DNA of 6,121 nucleotides from contig JAJYKC010000171.1 in NCBI GenBank assembly GCA_021788955.1, positions 1 to 6,121 on the forward strand. Direction: 5' to 3'. Below the pieces are notes generated by a model. It did not search any database. It saw nothing but the letters and a program-made list of their open reading frames with translations, and was not told the origin of the DNA. The position numbers and the translations under genes were made by a program. Source of the stretch: Acidobacteriota bacterium. GTDB taxonomy: Bacteria > Acidobacteriota > Terriglobia > Bryobacterales > Bryobacteraceae. Numbering within the stretch: position 1 is the stretch's first letter; the number at the start of each line of letters is the position of its first letter. This document shows, piece after piece, positions 4,929 through 6,121 of this stretch.

Positions 4929-6121
4929 TTAGTTAGTGAAGAGAGTTATGGGGATGGCTTCGCCCATAGCGCGGTAGCCGGCGGGCGAGGGGTGAAGGTG
5001 GTCGCCGCTGTCGTAGGCGGGGAGGAGGCGGTTGGGCTGCTCGGGGTCGCGAACGACGGCGTCGAAATCGACAATGGCGTCGAAGTGGCCGGGGGTGCGG
5101 ATCCATTGGTTGACGGCTACGCGGTCGGCTTCGCTGAGCGGGCCGGGGTGGTAGTAATTCGAGCCGGTGTAGGGAGTGATGGTGGCTCCGATGACGCGGA
5201 TTGAGTGTGCGTGGGCGCGGGCGACAATCTGCGCGTAGGCGGCGAGAACGCTTTGGACGAGGGCGGCGTGTTGGGCTTCAGGGACTTCGGCGAGGCGGGC
5301 GAGGCCGCCCAGGTCGTTGACACCTTCAAAAACGATGAGCCAGCGGACGCCGGCGGGGGCGAGGACATCGCGATCGAAGCGGGCGAGGACGTTGGGACCG
5401 AGGCCGTCGGTGAGTAAGTGGTTGCCGCCGATGCCCTGGTTGGAGACTCCGATGTTAGCTGTGGCGGGCGAGCGTTGCAGGCGGGCGGCGAGGACGTCGG
5501 TCCAGCGATCGTTTCCGTTGGTGGTGGCTCCGTGGCCGTCGGTGATGGAGTCGCCGAGAGCGACGATGGAGGCGGCGCCGGCGGGGGCGAGGACGTCGAT
5601 GGCAGTTACGAAGTACCAGTGATCGACATGATGGGGGTTAGTAAGTTCGGGCGCGGCGGTGGAATCGCCATGGACGTACCAGGTGGTGGCGCGGGAGCCG
5701 GGGTGGCCGGTTTGGGGATCGGGCGGGATGTCTAAGTGGAAAGTTACGGCGAGGTCGGCGAGCGGGGCGACGGGGTAGACGACAGGATCGGAGACGTATT
5801 CGGCGCCGGGAGGGATGGTGACGTCGGAGGCGCCCGAGAACGTGAGGGCGTGGTCGGAGGCGGGGTCGATAGAGGAGGAGGCCGGAGACAGCGGGCGGGC
5901 GATGTGGACGGAGGTGAGGTGGAGGGGTGTTGTGCCGAAGGCATTCGAGAGGTGGACCCGGAGGGAGGGGCCGCCGGCGGAGAGGTGGAAGATTTCGCGG
6001 ATGGTCGAATCGCGGAGGGACTCAGGCGGGAGAGCGTTTTGGGGCTCGGGGATTTGCTGGGAAGCGCCCCAGGTGGCGATCCAGACGGATGGCGCGGGCG
6101 CGGCGGAGACGCGTGCGGCGA
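4929..6121 (-). CDS. SGNH/GDSL hydrolase, XynE-like esterase (N-terminus outside the window)
   Basis: The frame is open without interruption for 396 codons from the right edge to TAA at 4929-4931. No start is visible, and the signal peptide, if any, is outside. Numbering from the first full codon, VWIATWGASQQ (12-22) begins a beta-sandwich domain typical of XynE-like esterases, with HLSAGGPSLRVHLSNAFG (45-62). The catalytic SGNH domain follows: block I ALGDSITDG (187-195) with nucleophile S191, block II NQGIGGN (227-233), block III EGVNDLG (265-271) with N268, and block V SGDHLHPS (371-378) with D373 and H376. All four family residues are present. Such enzymes remove acetyl or other acyl groups from xylan and related polysaccharides, usually outside the cytoplasm, which would complement the GH2 enzyme. 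Codons end mainly in C. The gene lies nine bases upstream of the M20 gene, in the same frame, consistent with an operon. A lipase or arylesterase role cannot be excluded. Confidence 0.92.
   Translation of the reverse strand, partial: AARVSAAPAPSVWIATWGASQQIPEPQNALPPESLRDSTIREIFHLSAGGPSLRVHLSNAFGTTPLHLTSVHIARPLSPASSSIDPASDHALTFSGASDVTIPPGAEYVSDPVVYPVAPLADLAVTFHLDIPPDPQTGHPGSRATTWYVHGDSTAAPELTNPHHVDHWYFVTAIDVLAPAGAASIVALGDSITDGHGATTNGNDRWTDVLAARLQRSPATANIGVSNQGIGGNHLLTDGLGPNVLARFDRDVLAPAGVRWLIVFEGVNDLGGLARLAEVPEAQHAALVQSVLAAYAQIVARAHAHSIRVIGATITPYTGSNYYHPGPLSEADRVAVNQWIRTPGHFDAIVDFDAVVRDPEQPNRLLPAYDSGDHLHPSPAGYRAMGEAIPITLFTN

Noticed and set aside
5117..5944. Short minus-strand frames (5117-5368 and 5744-5944) with Pro/Ser-rich translations
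   Set aside because: They are out of frame with the continuous 396-codon esterase frame, which carries all SGNH blocks.
1..6121. tRNA, rRNA, CRISPR array, insertion sequence or integrase
   Set aside because: No cloverleaf-like sequence, regularly spaced repeats, terminal inverted repeats or transposase motifs were seen on either strand.

Overview
The window is GC-rich bacterial chromosome (sampled 60-base lines are about 70% GC in most genes) with tightly packed genes. Protein types and codon use (GH2 glycosidase, XynE-like SGNH esterase, M20 peptidase, SDR) would suit a soil saprophyte such as an Acidobacteriota of the Solibacter/Bryobacter kind. That placement is an inference; there is no marker gene here. 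There are no RNA genes, insertion sequences or CRISPR arrays.

Layout: (1) 2-574 (+) is the C-terminal end of a family 2 glycoside hydrolase that begins outside the window. (2) 590-1429 (-) is a 279-residue protein that I identify as an ExoY / CyaA / edema-factor-type nucleotidyl cyclase domain, with an excellent Shine-Dalgarno site. It lies tail-to-tail with the GH2 gene. (3) 1430-1630 is a divergent intergenic region. (4) 1631-2383 (+) is a classical SDR oxidoreductase. (5) 2385-3713 (-) is a composite protein with an N-terminal Cys cluster, an uncharacterised middle, an OmpA-like segment and a HExxHxxGxxD metallopeptidase. It ends one base from the SDR stop codon. (6) 3768-4919 (-) is an M20 metallopeptidase/deacylase with a GTG start. 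(7) 4929-6121 (-) is a XynE-like SGNH/GDSL esterase running off the right edge. It is an open frame of 396 codons whose start is not in the window.

Genes 5-7 lie in the same direction with gaps of 9 and 54 bases. The esterase and M20 genes probably form one transcript. The composite metallopeptidase may join it or use its own promoter, for which there is a candidate giving an almost leaderless mRNA. The GH2 and SGNH enzymes fit polysaccharide deconstruction and the M20 enzyme fits peptide or amide hydrolysis. The cyclase and the composite metallopeptidase do not belong to that theme. Both have lower GC and weaker GC skew than their neighbours, and both resemble secreted or injected effector components.

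The most interesting object is the stand-alone cyclase. The residues that define the class II adenylyl cyclase toxins (Arg, the Lys-x4-Lys-x-Lys cluster, the Asp-x-Asp metal site and the downstream His-Gly) are all present in order in a small protein outside any obvious toxin locus.
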